Assembly: GCA_024195585.1 (NCBI GenBank)
Contig: SWBL01000096.1
Coordinates: 1 to 64,000, forward strand
DNA length: 64,000 nucleotides
Source: Aureobasidium sp. EXF-3400
Taxonomy: Eukaryota; Ascomycota; Dothideomycetes; Dothideales; Saccotheciaceae
Direction: 5' to 3'
Position numbers and translations under genes: made by a program. Below, one piece after another: positions 45,249 through 56,317 of this stretch (position 1 is its first letter; each line of letters starts with the position of its first letter). The notes below the pieces were generated by a model. That model was not told where the DNA came from, did no database searches, and saw nothing but the letters and a program-made list of their open reading frames with translations.

Positions 45249-47096
45249 ATGCGGCGCTCAGTCTTCGCCTGCACGCGGTTGCTTTGGGAAACCCCTACAA
45301 CGACAAGCAGATATGCACGCCTGCTTCACACGTCGACAGACAGCCCGTCAACCCTGAAGTCCACCAACAAACCGGTCGCACCCCTTACGAATCATCAAAC
45401 TTCATCAGGCAAACGTAATCAAGGCACTGCAACAACGTCTGGCTTCTATGATTCAAACTCGGCTTTTCAGTGGCAGCCGGGCAGTGAGCCAGGAATTGAC
45501 ACTTCAACCGATGGTGTCGTATCGCATGGCAAAACCTTTCCTGTAAAGAAAACTCACTACACCATACGATAGCAAAACTAATTGCAGTCACAGTCGCAAA
45601 TAACAGCAGTGGACTTCAGTGAGGATCAAATCGAGCAGAATGAACTTGACAACAATTCTTTGGCGGGCTTTCTCAGTAAACCCAGGCCAGAGTGGGCTTC
45701 CTGTCGCTGGATCAATGTCAACGGGCTAAGTTGGGATGTCATCAAGCTGCTAGGCAACTTCAAAAAACTCCATCCTCTGGCTATTGAGGATTTGATGCAT
45801 ACCGGAAATCGAACGAAAGCAGACTGGTACCCGGAACATGCTTTCCTCGTCATGACTCTTCAACGATTAACCAAGCTCTCGTCGCAAAATGGCCATAGAG
45901 ATGCTGATATTCAGAAGGCGCTATCAAGTTCGGAATCTCGTCATTCTACACAAAGTCGCAGTGGTATCACATGGGGTACAGAGAAGACCTTCCAGCCACC
46001 GGACAACCAAACACATCTGCGCAGTCTGCAATCTTATCGTGGAGATCGCTCGCCCGAGAGAGTGGCATACATGGAGAAGAACTCGATCTTGACAAGGAAA
46101 AAGTTGGGTGTCTCCATCGAACAAGTCAGTGTGTTCCTCTGTAGCGACAACACCGTCGTGTCATTCTTTGAGCACTCTGGCGATGTGATTGAAGAGCCCA
46201 TTCTGAAACGACTAAACTCACCCGAGACAATTCTTCGCCGAAGTGGCGATGCTTCTCTTCTAGTGCACTCGATCATTGATGCCATCACCGACCTAGCCAT
46301 TCCTATCGTTAGCACGTACGAGCAAGGCATCGCCGAGCTGGAGATGGATGTCCTCACACAACCCGCAATTGGACATTCAAAAGCCCTTTACATCTTGACA
46401 TCCGAGCTATCAATGCTGAGACAGCAGATGCAACCGATAGCCTCTTTGATCAACAGTCTGCGCGATCACCACAGCACAGCTCAACTTCTCAACAATCGCC
46501 CCTCCCAATCTACCAACCCAATGTCAGACATAACTCGACGTAGCTCTGGTCCTGCAATGCTCAAGTCGCAAACTCAATCTTCGGTCAATATCTCTCCTGC
46601 CGCACACACATACTTGGGAGATGTAGAGGATCATTGCATCATGATCATCGCCTCACTGGACCAAATGCGCACGCAAAGCGACAATATGATCAGTCTAATC
46701 TTCAACACCATGGGAGCATACCAAAACGAGAGTATGCAGCAACTGACTTTCGTCACCATCCTGTTCCTACCATTGACCTTCTTGTCTGGCTACTTTGGAA
46801 TGAACTTTGAAGAGTTCCCTCCTTTGAAGAACTCGCATATGTATGTCTTGTCGTGCTCACCACCCCCTGGATCTTGCTGACTCCAATTATAGGTTCTTCT
46901 GGGGATTGGCTTTGCCCATTACATTCGGCATGGTGGTCATCTTGCTGTAAGTCGTCAAGACTTGGAACGGTTTTTGAGACATAGAGCTAACTGTCAAAAC
47001 AGACGACAGAGACTATTTCGTACAGTGAGAAGATGGATGAATCCAGGATCACGCTCTCACAGACACTCGATGCGTGAGCAACGCAGACGGGAATAG
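45249..47096 (+). CDS. CorA-family Mg2+ transporter
   Basis: Divalent-cation channel of the CorA superfamily. Exons are 45249-45542, 45588-46840, 46893-46946 and 47003-47096, for 564 residues. The first about 30 residues ([25 protein letters not shown]) look like a mitochondrial presequence. The soluble domain follows ([34 protein letters not shown]), then the long stalk helix. Two C-terminal membrane helices come next: [16 protein letters not shown] with the signature GMN (G502-N504), and [18 protein letters not shown]. The very last exon gives a basic tail. The domain style is that of CorA/Alr1 rather than Mrs2. If the presequence is real, the protein may act in the inner mitochondrial membrane; otherwise the plasma or vacuolar membrane. 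Confidence 0.88.
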
Positions 47097-47435
47097 ACTG
47101 TTACAGTCAGTTGGATGATTTCAAATTCCGACAGCAACCCAACGCCTCTCGACTACACATGGAGTTTCCTACCACCCCCTCACAACTCATACCTAGAATG
47201 AAGCAGGATAGATCAAATAGACACCCATACAGCCTGCCCTTTCATCATCCCAATTGATCACAAATGCATCATTGTTTCCTCCAATAACATTGAGTAGTCT
47301 TCAGAAAACCAGCAGTCCGATCAATGTTCTAAACGAGAAGAGAAACCGTGTATGAAGCTTGTATATCATGCATGCAAAAGATCAACCCATCAAATCATAC
47401 AAAGACCAAAAAAAACACCCTCAGATACATTTCCC
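47097..47435. other. Convergent spacer between CorA-type gene and PEX3-DHFR
   Basis: About 340 bp of 3' flanks of two convergent genes. No element recognised. Confidence 0.35.
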
Positions 47436-48119
47436 TCACACCCTCTCATAAAGTCTAAACTCATAGCTGACCTTCTCACCCTTGACTTCCTCCTCCTGAG
47501 TCTCCTGAACATCTTCACCAGCAAACTCATCCAACTCTCCCTTCTCTCGTCTCTGCCAGCCTTGCTCGGCGCCAACATCAACAGGGAAGTCCGTGTCGCA
47601 GTCCCACTCTCCCTCGACTCTGGTCAGCAAAATGCTCTTTGCTTGTTCCATGTCCAATGCTTGCTTGTAGATAGCAGCGCCGCCGATAACAAACACTCTA
47701 CCCAAAGGTGCGGCTTTGCCTTCCTTGACTTTTGCAACCAACGAAGATAGAGCAGACGAAATGCTGTCACTGAGAATGACATCTTCGCCTACACCATCCA
47801 CTCTCTCCGATCTGGAGATTACTACATTGGTTCTTTGCGGTAGAGGGCGGAACTTGGGAGGTATGCTTTCCCAGGTCTTGCGGCCCATGACGACGACATT
47901 TTGAGGTGCTTGTGCGGATGCTTCTGAAGAGTCGGCGGATTTAGAGGTTTCGGAGGTGGAAGATGCTCCAGGGACACGCTTGGTGATACGTGCGAAGTAG
48001 GCCATTTCCTTCTTTAGCATTGGCCAGGGTAGGGTTCCATTCTTGCCAATACCATTCTTGGCTGTGGTGGCGACAATGAGAGTAAGTGGGGGGATAGTGG
48101 TAGCTGCTGCGGCTGCCAT
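47436..48119 (-). CDS. Dihydrofolate reductase domain (possible separate start inside the PEX3 frame)
   Basis: The DHFR half of the fused frame, 227 residues if translated from ATG 48119. It keeps the substrate and NADPH regions of fungal DHFR (GIGKNGTLPWP, MGRKTWESIP, VIGGAAIYKQA). It has a Ser/Ala-rich insert before the VVVMGRK strand, which other fungal DHFRs also carry in some form. Listed separately because the ATG context suggests an ancestral independent gene, so the domain could also be made from an internal promoter. Confidence 0.7.
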   Translation of the reverse strand: MAAAAATTIPPLTLIVATTAKNGIGKNGTLPWPMLKKEMAYFARITKRVPGASSTSETSKSADSSEASAQAPQNVVVMGRKTWESIPPKFRPLPQRTNVVISRSERVDGVGEDVILSDSISSALSSLVAKVKEGKAAPLGRVFVIGGAAIYKQALDMEQAKSILLTRVEGEWDCDTDFPVDVGAEQGWQRREKGELDEFAGEDVQETQEEEVKGEKVSYEFRLYERV

Positions 48120-50023
48120 TGCGTATGTTTTTAGTTGCTCTGGTTGTTGTTCTTCAGTGGACTGTGTTTCTGTCTGGACTGTTTCTTGTGACTCTTGAGC
48201 CTCGGGATGTTGTGAAGATGACGATTCGGGAGCGGGAGCTTGGACCACTTCGCTGTAGGTCGGGGCATCAGGAGCCGATGGGTCTCCAGCCTGGCTCCGA
48301 CTCCACACGTGATCCATTTCCTCAATAGACAGTGCACCTGCTGATGCTTGTGTACTGGGTTGTTCAGGCACCGGTGCAGCTTCAGTAGGTGCAGATCTAG
48401 TAGGAGCATCAACAGGACCGGTAGTAGCTGCAAAGTCGACTTCGTTTTGCTGTCGTTCGGCTGCCTCGAACTCAAAATTGGATGAGTAAATAACGGCAGC
48501 GAAGGCCTCAAGATCCTTGACCTGATCGATAGCCGCAAGGTACTCGTTGACTTGGGAGCCGACGGACTCGGCAACTGCAAGATCATCGGGCTCACTGCTA
48601 CCGGCAGCGATGCTATGGGCTTGACGACAGAAGACAGCAAGAGTCTGAGCAAACTTGCACTTCTTGTCGCTGATCTCGGTGATGCGTGACAGAGAACCGG
48701 GTGCCGGAGGGCTGATCTTGAAGGCTTCTGTTGCGACACGGTAGTCGATGAGGTGGGAGAAGGTGGCGTTGAGAACCTGGGTAAACACATGGGTGAAGGT
48801 TGGCGAATCGATGAGGTCTGACGTCTCATCTAGTAGTCTGCGAAGGGAAGCATTCGAAGAAGCAGAATTGGCAGCGTGCATGGGGTCTTGGGCTGTCTCT
48901 TGTGGAGCGGGCGATGCGGACATGGCGTCGATGCCAGATTCCGACAGGACAAAGTCCTCCTGGTCGCGAGGAGGAAGCATGTATGACAGCCACCTGTGTT
49001 CACGACGCTCGCTCTCGGTGGCACCCTCGACCTTCTTGCGTACCTCGAGAATGAGCTCGCTCAAGCGTTCGAGTGTGATATCCTCGCGTGGGCTGACTGG
49101 GCCAAATACCTCCTTGACAGCAGCGCTGACCTTTTCGACTATCTCTTTACTGCCCTTGTGCAACAGCCACCAACTGAAGGTCAAATATTTGCGGTTTGTT
49201 TCGAAGTCGTTACCGTAGACACTGTCGTAGTTGTCGTCATCATTGTTCTCGAGGGAAATGTGGCTAGATTGCGATGGGTTTGGAGGGCTGGCGAGCGAAA
49301 CGACCGAGGAGAGGTATGTGCGACGACCGAGCAAGTTAAGCTGGATCCGAGTCAGGAGAGTCAGAAGGGAGAGGGTATATAGCAGGGTCAAGGCTCTCGT
49401 GATAGCTGTATTCAATTTGTCAGTAAGGCTTCCTCAATACACGCATTGATCCAAGACTCACAGCTGATCTTCATGTCGTTCCAGAGTTGTGCCTTAGACT
49501 TCTTCTTCAATAGCGACCTGGCATCCTGGCTATCGCCCATCTGACTAGCATGGATATAACTGCCGGTCTGGAAGCTGGACATGCTCGCAGAATCGTCGAT
49601 TGTACTAGCAGGTGCCGAGGGGTATTCGGAGCTGGCAGCTTCTGAGGGACCAGCACTCTTCGCCAGCTTCTCTGCTCGCTGCCGTTGCAGCTCATTGGTC
49701 ATATCCTCGACTGGAAGGGCACTGATGATCTCTTCTCGGATGGTAGGGAGTAAGGCTAGCACGGTGTAGGTGCAGTCCTCCTGGTTCTGTTCGAAGCGGC
49801 GACGAAGGCTGTCATATCGTTAGCCTCTTGCCTCTGTTCCATATGATCATCACGCCAGTAATTACTTCTCTTTGGACATGGTCTCATCGGCCATGCGCTG
49901 GCGCGCTTCGAGCCATTTGCTCCAGGCATATTGGCCAGCCAGGTAGACCAGACCCAGTGTGCCTGCTCCAATGGCGAACCTGGTGCGATTGCGCCTGAAC
50001 CACCGGCGCGTCCCTTCTAACAT
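47436..50023 (-). CDS. PEX3: Peroxin-3 fused in frame to dihydrofolate reductase
   Basis: Exons are 50023-49866, 49808-49462 and 49405-47436, one reading frame of 824 residues. Residues 1 to about 490 are Pex3, the peroxisomal membrane docking protein for Pex19: MLEGTRRWFRRNRTRFAI, a membrane helix, NLRRRFEQNQEDCTYTVL, LYTLSLLTLLTRIQLNLLGR and LEAFAAVIYSSNFEFE. A disordered Gln/Glu/Pro-rich linker follows. From M598 (ATG at 48119) comes a complete DHFR: LTLIVATTAKNGIGKNG, LPWPMLKKEMAYFARI, VVVMGRKTWESIPPKFRPLP, VFVIGGAAIYKQAL and YEFRLYERV. DHFR makes tetrahydrofolate with NADPH. No stop codon or good intron donor separates the halves. M598 looks like the start of a free-standing DHFR, so an internal transcript is the alternative. 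Confidence 0.88.
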
Positions 50024-50269
50024 GGCAGCATCCGTCTGTTTGTCTGCTGCGAGATTGCTGCTATACACCTACGTTCATCTATTCGCCTTTTTTGCTGAAT
50101 ATCGTCACGCCTGTCTTGAGAATGAACGGGAGAGAGCTTCACCAATATGGGGAGCCCGACGTGGGGGTTGGACCTCGGCCTCTCGGCAAACCTTCTCTGA
50201 TAAGACCACTCCGTTATCGTCATGCAAAACGTCTCTGTATGCTAAGCTATTCTATCATCTTTGACTATC

Positions 50270-52395
50270 CTAATACGGTGCGCATTCCCTCTCGAGCCAC
50301 TTCATCGTTCTCTGGTCCTGGGTGAAGTACCCCTTGGTCTTCTCATACACCTTTGAGTGATAGTCGTTAAGCCACTGCTTCTCTTCCGAGCTGAGCAGCG
50401 ATGCATCCGTGAGCTTCTTGCACATTGGTGTCATTGTGACATGCTCGAAGCCCAGGTAAGGCTTGTCACCGAATTGATGCGTCGTCTTCTTTTCCGTTAC
50501 CATAAACATGTCTGTGTTCATGTCAGCCAGGCGTGTCTGTGATGCAACATCTACGGTCCAACTTACTCTCTATTCTGATCCCGAAAGCACCATCCTCGTA
50601 GTAGCCAGGTTCGTTCGAAATGACATTGCCAACAGCCAGCGGTACCTCACTGTAAGCAACTCTAGTGCCAATGCCGATGGGTCCCTCATGGACGTTAAGG
50701 AAAGATCCTACACCATGACCAGTACCATGACGATAGTCGAGTCCCTCAGCCCAGAGGAACTGTCTAGCCAGAACATCAATCGCATATCCGGTGGTACCTT
50801 TGGGGAACTTGACATTGTCTAACGCGATGTGACCCTTAAGGACAAGAGTGTATGCTTTACGCTCCATGTCCGTGGGTTCTCCGAAGTGCATAGTGCGAGT
50901 CGTGTCTGTCGTACCATCAAGGTATTGAGCGCCTGAATCGCAGAGATACACCGCCTTAGGATCGATGACACTGCATGCACCAACCTCTGGCTTGTAGTGA
51001 ATGACAGCAGCGTTCGCGCCAGTCGAAGATATCGTGTCAAATGAGAGACCCACAAAGTTCTTGTGTTTCGAGCGAATCGATTCCAGCTTATCAGCAGCCT
51101 CGACCTCGTCGATCTTGGCCTTTTCGCCGATAAGCTGGTCTTCAAGCCATGCAAAGAACTCGCTCAGAGCAGCACCGTCACGGATATGGCATTCACGCAT
51201 ACCCTTCATCTCGGTCTCGTTCTTGATAGCCTTAGCGTCGCCAATCAGACTGCGCACCAATTCGACCTTGTCCTCTCCACCAAGTGCCTGGTACAGAGCC
51301 CAAGAAGCTTTGTTGGAAACAAGGTACTTGTTGTCTCCAGTAGAAGATGATGAGAAAGCTTCCATGTCGGTAAATATGGACTCGTAGGGTCTGACCTCAA
51401 CTCCTGAGAGATGAGTCTTTGCGGCAGCAGTGAGCTTCGACTCGTCGATATAGAGGGTACTGGTCGTGGGGGTGACGACGGCGTAAGAGAAGAAGACTGG
51501 GTTGTAGGGAATATCGCTTCCACGCAGATTGTATAGCCATGCAGTCTCGTCGAGCATTGAGACGACGAAGCCAGCACTCTTTTTCTTATCCAGATCTTTG
51601 CGGAGGTCGTCAATCTTGTCCTGGAACTTCTTGCCAGCGAAATCGAGAGTGAGGACGTCGGCCTTCTCGTTCGGCCTAGCAGGTCTTGCTGGGCCCCAGA
51701 CCGAGTCTACAAGATTCTCCTTGACAGCGATAAGGTCCTTGCCGCCCTTCTTCTTGATCTTCTCGGAGAGTTTGCGCGCATCGGCTAGCATGATGTTAGT
51801 GGTGCTCAATGAGACTCCAAGATGAACATACGGGCTGTGATGGTGGTCGGGTCAACACCAACAGTCTTGCCGCCTTCTGCTTGCTCGGCAGACCACTCCT
51901 GCCAGGTGGGCACATCTTGGAGGCCCTGTTTGAGTAGAGTCCAGTTATCGTCGAGTTGCTTCGCAGCTTGGTTGAAGTATCTTCCGTCGGTGGCCAGAGC
52001 AGCCTTGTCATGGGTAATGACAGCAGTTCCAGCAGAACCAGAGAAGCCAGAGATGTATTCTGTTGTTCATGTTAGCATCAAATCGTCTGGCTGTTGAGCA
52101 ACCGAGTTGACGGACCTCTACGAGCATCGGCAGGGGCTATGTATTCGCTCTGATGGCTGTCTTCCGAAGGCACAACTGCGAGAGTCAGTCAGTTGTCTGT
52201 CGATGTGCATCCAGACTTCTTACTGTAGATATCTACCTTGTTGCGCTTCATAAGTTCTCGCAACTGCGAGAGCCGCTCGGTTGTAATTACTTTCTCCATG
52301 TCGATAGGATATCTTCTAGTTGCCGAAGCGTGGAACAGTCTTCCGGCAGTGATGCCTCTTGAAAGTGTACTGAGTCTAGCGAGTCCACGTAGCAT
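50270..52395 (-). CDS. Xaa-Pro aminopeptidase P (M24B)
   Basis: Metallopeptidase removing N-terminal residues next to proline. There are five exons: 52395-52224, 52175-52116, 52059-51832, 51784-50567 and 50511-50270, for 639 residues. Two creatinase-like N-terminal domains ([44 protein letters not shown]) are followed by the pita-bread catalytic domain. Metal ligands: two Asp in [16 protein letters not shown], His in [16 protein letters not shown], and Glu in [16 protein letters not shown] and the last GFEHVTMTP region. The first ATG gives [14 protein letters not shown], resembling a mitochondrial presequence; M33 ([16 protein letters not shown]) matches the usual cytosolic start. Intron 2 has donor GTCCGT. 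Confidence 0.93.
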
Positions 52396-53071
52396 CTGCG
52401 AGTCGCGTGTCGAATTGATACCTCGCCGTCAATTGGACACGCCATGACGGAGTTGCGGCGAGCCAAACGCCGGACCCGACGCTCTTGCCCGGCAACCTCC
52501 GCCCAGCGAGACATCGACGTAGCGCCGCCAGCTGCGTGCAAACATCATCCTCACCTCACAGTCAACCATCAAAGACAACCGCCCAATCATACGAGGATAC
52601 TCTAGGACATCAGTAGGTGTATACCCTCTACCTAGCTACCCTTCTGTCGTGAGATCTCAACATCTCCCGTACTACCTAACGCCCCCTGTGGCTATCGATT
52701 TCCTTGTCTGGTTCTTCGTGAGTGACTTCTGCAAAAGGTATCTCGCCTTCGATTTTGAGGCTGAGTCGACAATTATAGCAGTGTTCCCCCGGGTTCCAAT
52801 TTCAAAGGTAGGCAATGCTGTTCTTTTCTATCACGTACCGCGGGGAATCCTTAGTTCGACGAGAGGCGTTCCCTTTGCTTCAACATTCGGGGACACACCT
52901 TACGCGACGAAGATTTCTCTGCGACTGACGGCATTCTCTCTCCATCATACCGGCAAAATGTCCTACTCGGGATTGTGGAGGACAGCAACTCGGAGCCAAT
53001 GGCCCTATGGCCCAATTCAGCGAGCGATCGAATCAGGAAGACTAATTCAAATGATTATACCAGACCCCAAC
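52396..53071. promoter_or_regulatory. Divergent region between aminopeptidase P and the importin gene
   Basis: About 680 bp, open in the importin reading frame from about 52649, so the importin start is uncertain. No TATA box stands out. Confidence 0.35.
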
Positions 53072-56000
53072 ATGAGTGTGGCGGAGCAAGCGATCGAGCT
53101 CGTACGCCGACTCAATGATCCCAGATACGCAGCCGGCGCCTCGCAGATATCGCGAGAGCTGCAGGAAATTCAGTTATCTGATCAAGGATGGGCTGCCGCA
53201 GACGCTATGCTCGACCATGCTGATCCCAACATCAAGTTCTACGGAGCTCTGACTCTGCAGATCAAACTTAACAAAGACAGGTTGGTGCTCTTCGACCGGC
53301 TCGACGTGTGGTTCTGAATACTGACAAGGAAAAGAAGCACGCTCGACGAGCAGGCAGCAGCCGAGTTGAGGTCGCGTCTGATCCTGTGGTTTGTAGGTTT
53401 GGCCTCTACTCTTTGCTCGATTCAACCCCTGATTATTTCCTTCGCAGATTCGCCTTGCGACAGGTGATATGCCTCCCAAACTTATCATTGACAAGCTTTG
53501 TTCCACGATGGCTACATACTTCATTCAGACTACTCTGCCATGGACACAGACTGTACGACAAGTCATTTGCTCACTGCACGCCGGTGATATGGTGCCTCAT
53601 GACATGCTTGGCACATATCCGGACACCAGCCAGATCATCAACGAGTTGTCAGGTTTGAAGCTGTTCATGGCTGTACGCTTCTGCAGGGTACTGGCCGAGG
53701 ATGTACAGAACAGCTCTACACTGGGCCCCCAGTACTATCATCTTGATACCGTCTTCAAGAGCAACACCACCGATTCGGCCATACTCATGACCTACGTATT
53801 CAGCACGTCAACGCCCCTTTCGACAGAGATCCGAGTCGAAGCTGTGAACTGCTTCTCAGCTTGGGTCACCTACAGCTTTTCACACTGGACCACTGATCCT
53901 GTCGCTCTGCAGCTCCTACAGAATCTTACACCGATGGCTATTCAGCATTTGTTGTACCTCGAGGAAGATGTCAGAGATCCGACTGTCGAGTTCTTCGTCA
54001 ACACCCTGGAATTTCGCTCGAAGTTCTTTCAGAAGGAACATCTCGAATCGTTGTCCTTGCTAGTGCGCAAAACTATTGGCCCGCAATGTCTGTTACAGAG
54101 TCGAAACTTCTTAGACCCAACTATTGTAGCGTTCAGCAAGCTGATCACTGCCTATGGTAAACTGATTGTCAAGGATTTGATCTCGGAAAGAACCCATGAA
54201 TCATCTCAAGAAATGATCGGTCAGTCTGTGGATTAATCACTCTACAAAGCAGTTGAACTGACTCGGTTTTAGACCTCTTCCAACAACTACTGCGCGCTCC
54301 TGGCTACCCCGCCGAAGATGACCAAGTCATCCTCAACGTAACCGAGTTCTGGATCGAGTACGCCGAGCAGATCGCCGACACAGTCATGGATGCAGCAGAG
54401 GACGAGGTCCCCTTCTTGGCAGCTATGAGAAACGACCTCATGCAAGCCGTTCAGACATATATTCCAAAGCTTCAGGCGCCACCCCTATCGGAGATGTCTG
54501 AATGGGACGAAGACAACGTTGACCAATGGCAATTCTTCCGCGATAACATCTGCGACTTTTTCGACCAAGTCAACACCGTTCCAGACACGCACCTTCTTAG
54601 TAACATGGTCGTTCTTGCGACCAATGTCTTGCCGACCCACAATTGGCTACACCTCGAAGCCATAATATTCTCTATCAACTGCATCTCGGACTCGATCGCA
54701 CTGTCGGACGAGAACACCCAGGCACTTTCCGCTCTCGTTGGATCTACTTTATTCAGTGACATCTCGTCCAACAACATCGAAGTACCAAACAAGCTAAAGC
54801 GTGCTGCCATGACGCTTGTCGATCGATACTCTTCTTTCATCAAGAAGAACCCACAGTTCCTGCCTCCAGTCCTCACCTTTCTCTTCACAATTCTTGGTTC
54901 AACACCTGCAGACCGCGTCAAGATTGCAGACGCTTCCGCCAAATCTCTCGAACAGCTTTGCTCTTCATGCCGCAGGTCTTTGACACCGCACCTCGGCGAA
55001 TTGCTCCAACAATGCCCACAAGCACTTTCCGGTCCATCAGCAAACAGTTACCAGAAAGAAAAAATTATGGCAGCCCTTGCATCAATCATTCAAGCCTTGC
55101 CCACCGAAGAAGCCAAAGCCGCTCCTTTAATATCGCTCATTGGAGTGATTGAAAATGATCTCAACACAGCCATCGCACTCCTAAATGCGGGCAAAGTGGA
55201 GGACAGTGAAACGCTGGGAACGTCCGCCTTACAGTGTCTGGCCAGCATTGGCAAAGGTATCCAAGCACTTGCCAATGATGTTATCGATGTGGACAGCGAT
55301 GACGAAGAAGGAAACGACAACCCAACTGCCACAAGCAACTTCTGGACTTCGCTGGCCGGCGTCGAGATACAGAATAGGATCGTGCAATGCATCAACATTG
55401 TCGAGTTCCTCCACAACCCGGGAGATGCTATGGATGCCGCCTGTGCGATTTTGCGTGCCGGTCTCAAGGAGACAAAGCCGGGTCCCTTCGTGTTCCCACC
55501 TGAGGCCACTGTCGCCTTCATCAGCAAGGCACAGATCAGCACACCTCGTATCGAGGCCATCATCGGTACAGCGTGCAGTTTTGTCTCCAACTGTTCACGC
55601 AAGTCGGCTCCACACATGTTTGACGAAGTGTCGGCGGTATACCAGAGAGTTGCGCTGGTGATGCAGCAGCTCGGCGACCCGGCCAACGACCCTCAATTGG
55701 CCCAGCTTTGCATTGACTTCTTGCAGAGGCTGCTAGTCAGCTATATAGATGTTCTGCTCTCGCCCTCGGACGACGAGATCGCTGCTGTCCTGCAGTTTGT
55801 CATCAACTGCATGGTAGGCAATGCGCCCATGCTAAAGCGCAACGCCTGCAACTTCTTCGTAAGCCTTCCTTTCGTCTCGGCCTTCGCCTATTGACCTTCC
55901 TCCCATGTACCCGACGCTAACGCACACGAAACGCAGGAAACATTGCTGGGTCTCGCCAACCCGCGTACCGCCCACTCCCTCCCTCCCTGCCGTGTCCCTC

Positions 56001-56317
56001 CCCTCTCCGTTCTCACTGCTTTCGCCACTCCTCTCTCCCGTGCCCTCATCTTTAACATCGGTGGGCTGGCCCAGCGCTCGGAGATCGAGTCGCTGTGCAA
56101 GCCCCTGCGCGCCCTCGTTTTCTCGCAGCCTGGGCTGGCCAAGCAGCACCTGGAGGCCGCGTTGCTGGCCCCTGGTTTCCCGTCCACTAATGTGGGAGAG
56201 AAGGAGAAGCGGGTCTTTGCGGCCAAGGTGCTCGGGTTGAGAGGGGGTAGACAGACGGTGGTGGTAGTCAAGGAGTTCTGGGCGCTGTGCAAGGGTACAG
56301 TGACCTCGTTTGAGTAG
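53072..56317 (+). CDS. Importin-13/Kap122 (Pdr6)-type karyopherin
   Basis: Importin-beta superfamily nuclear transport receptor, all HEAT repeats. Proposed exons are 53072-53280, 53335-53392, 53448-54219, 54273-55858 and 55937-56317, for 1001 residues. The N-terminal importin-beta domain includes GWAAADAMLDHADPNIKFYG and LTLQIKLN. Next come KLIIDKLCSTMATYF and PWTQTVRQVICSL, then a long HEAT array with an acidic loop (VDSDDEEGND) near the middle. The C-terminus ends VVVVKEFWALCKG. Intron 1 is weak (donor GTTGGT; acceptor chosen at GAAAAG to keep the frame) and its borders are least certain. ATG 53072 gives the family's usual short N-terminus, but in-frame ATGs at 52958 and 53051 are possible. 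Confidence 0.85.

Noticed and set aside
51990..52060. Apparent one-base frameshift in aminopeptidase P near 52020
   Set aside because: It came from a counting slip on my side; with the correct line offset the exon is in frame and the protein is intact.
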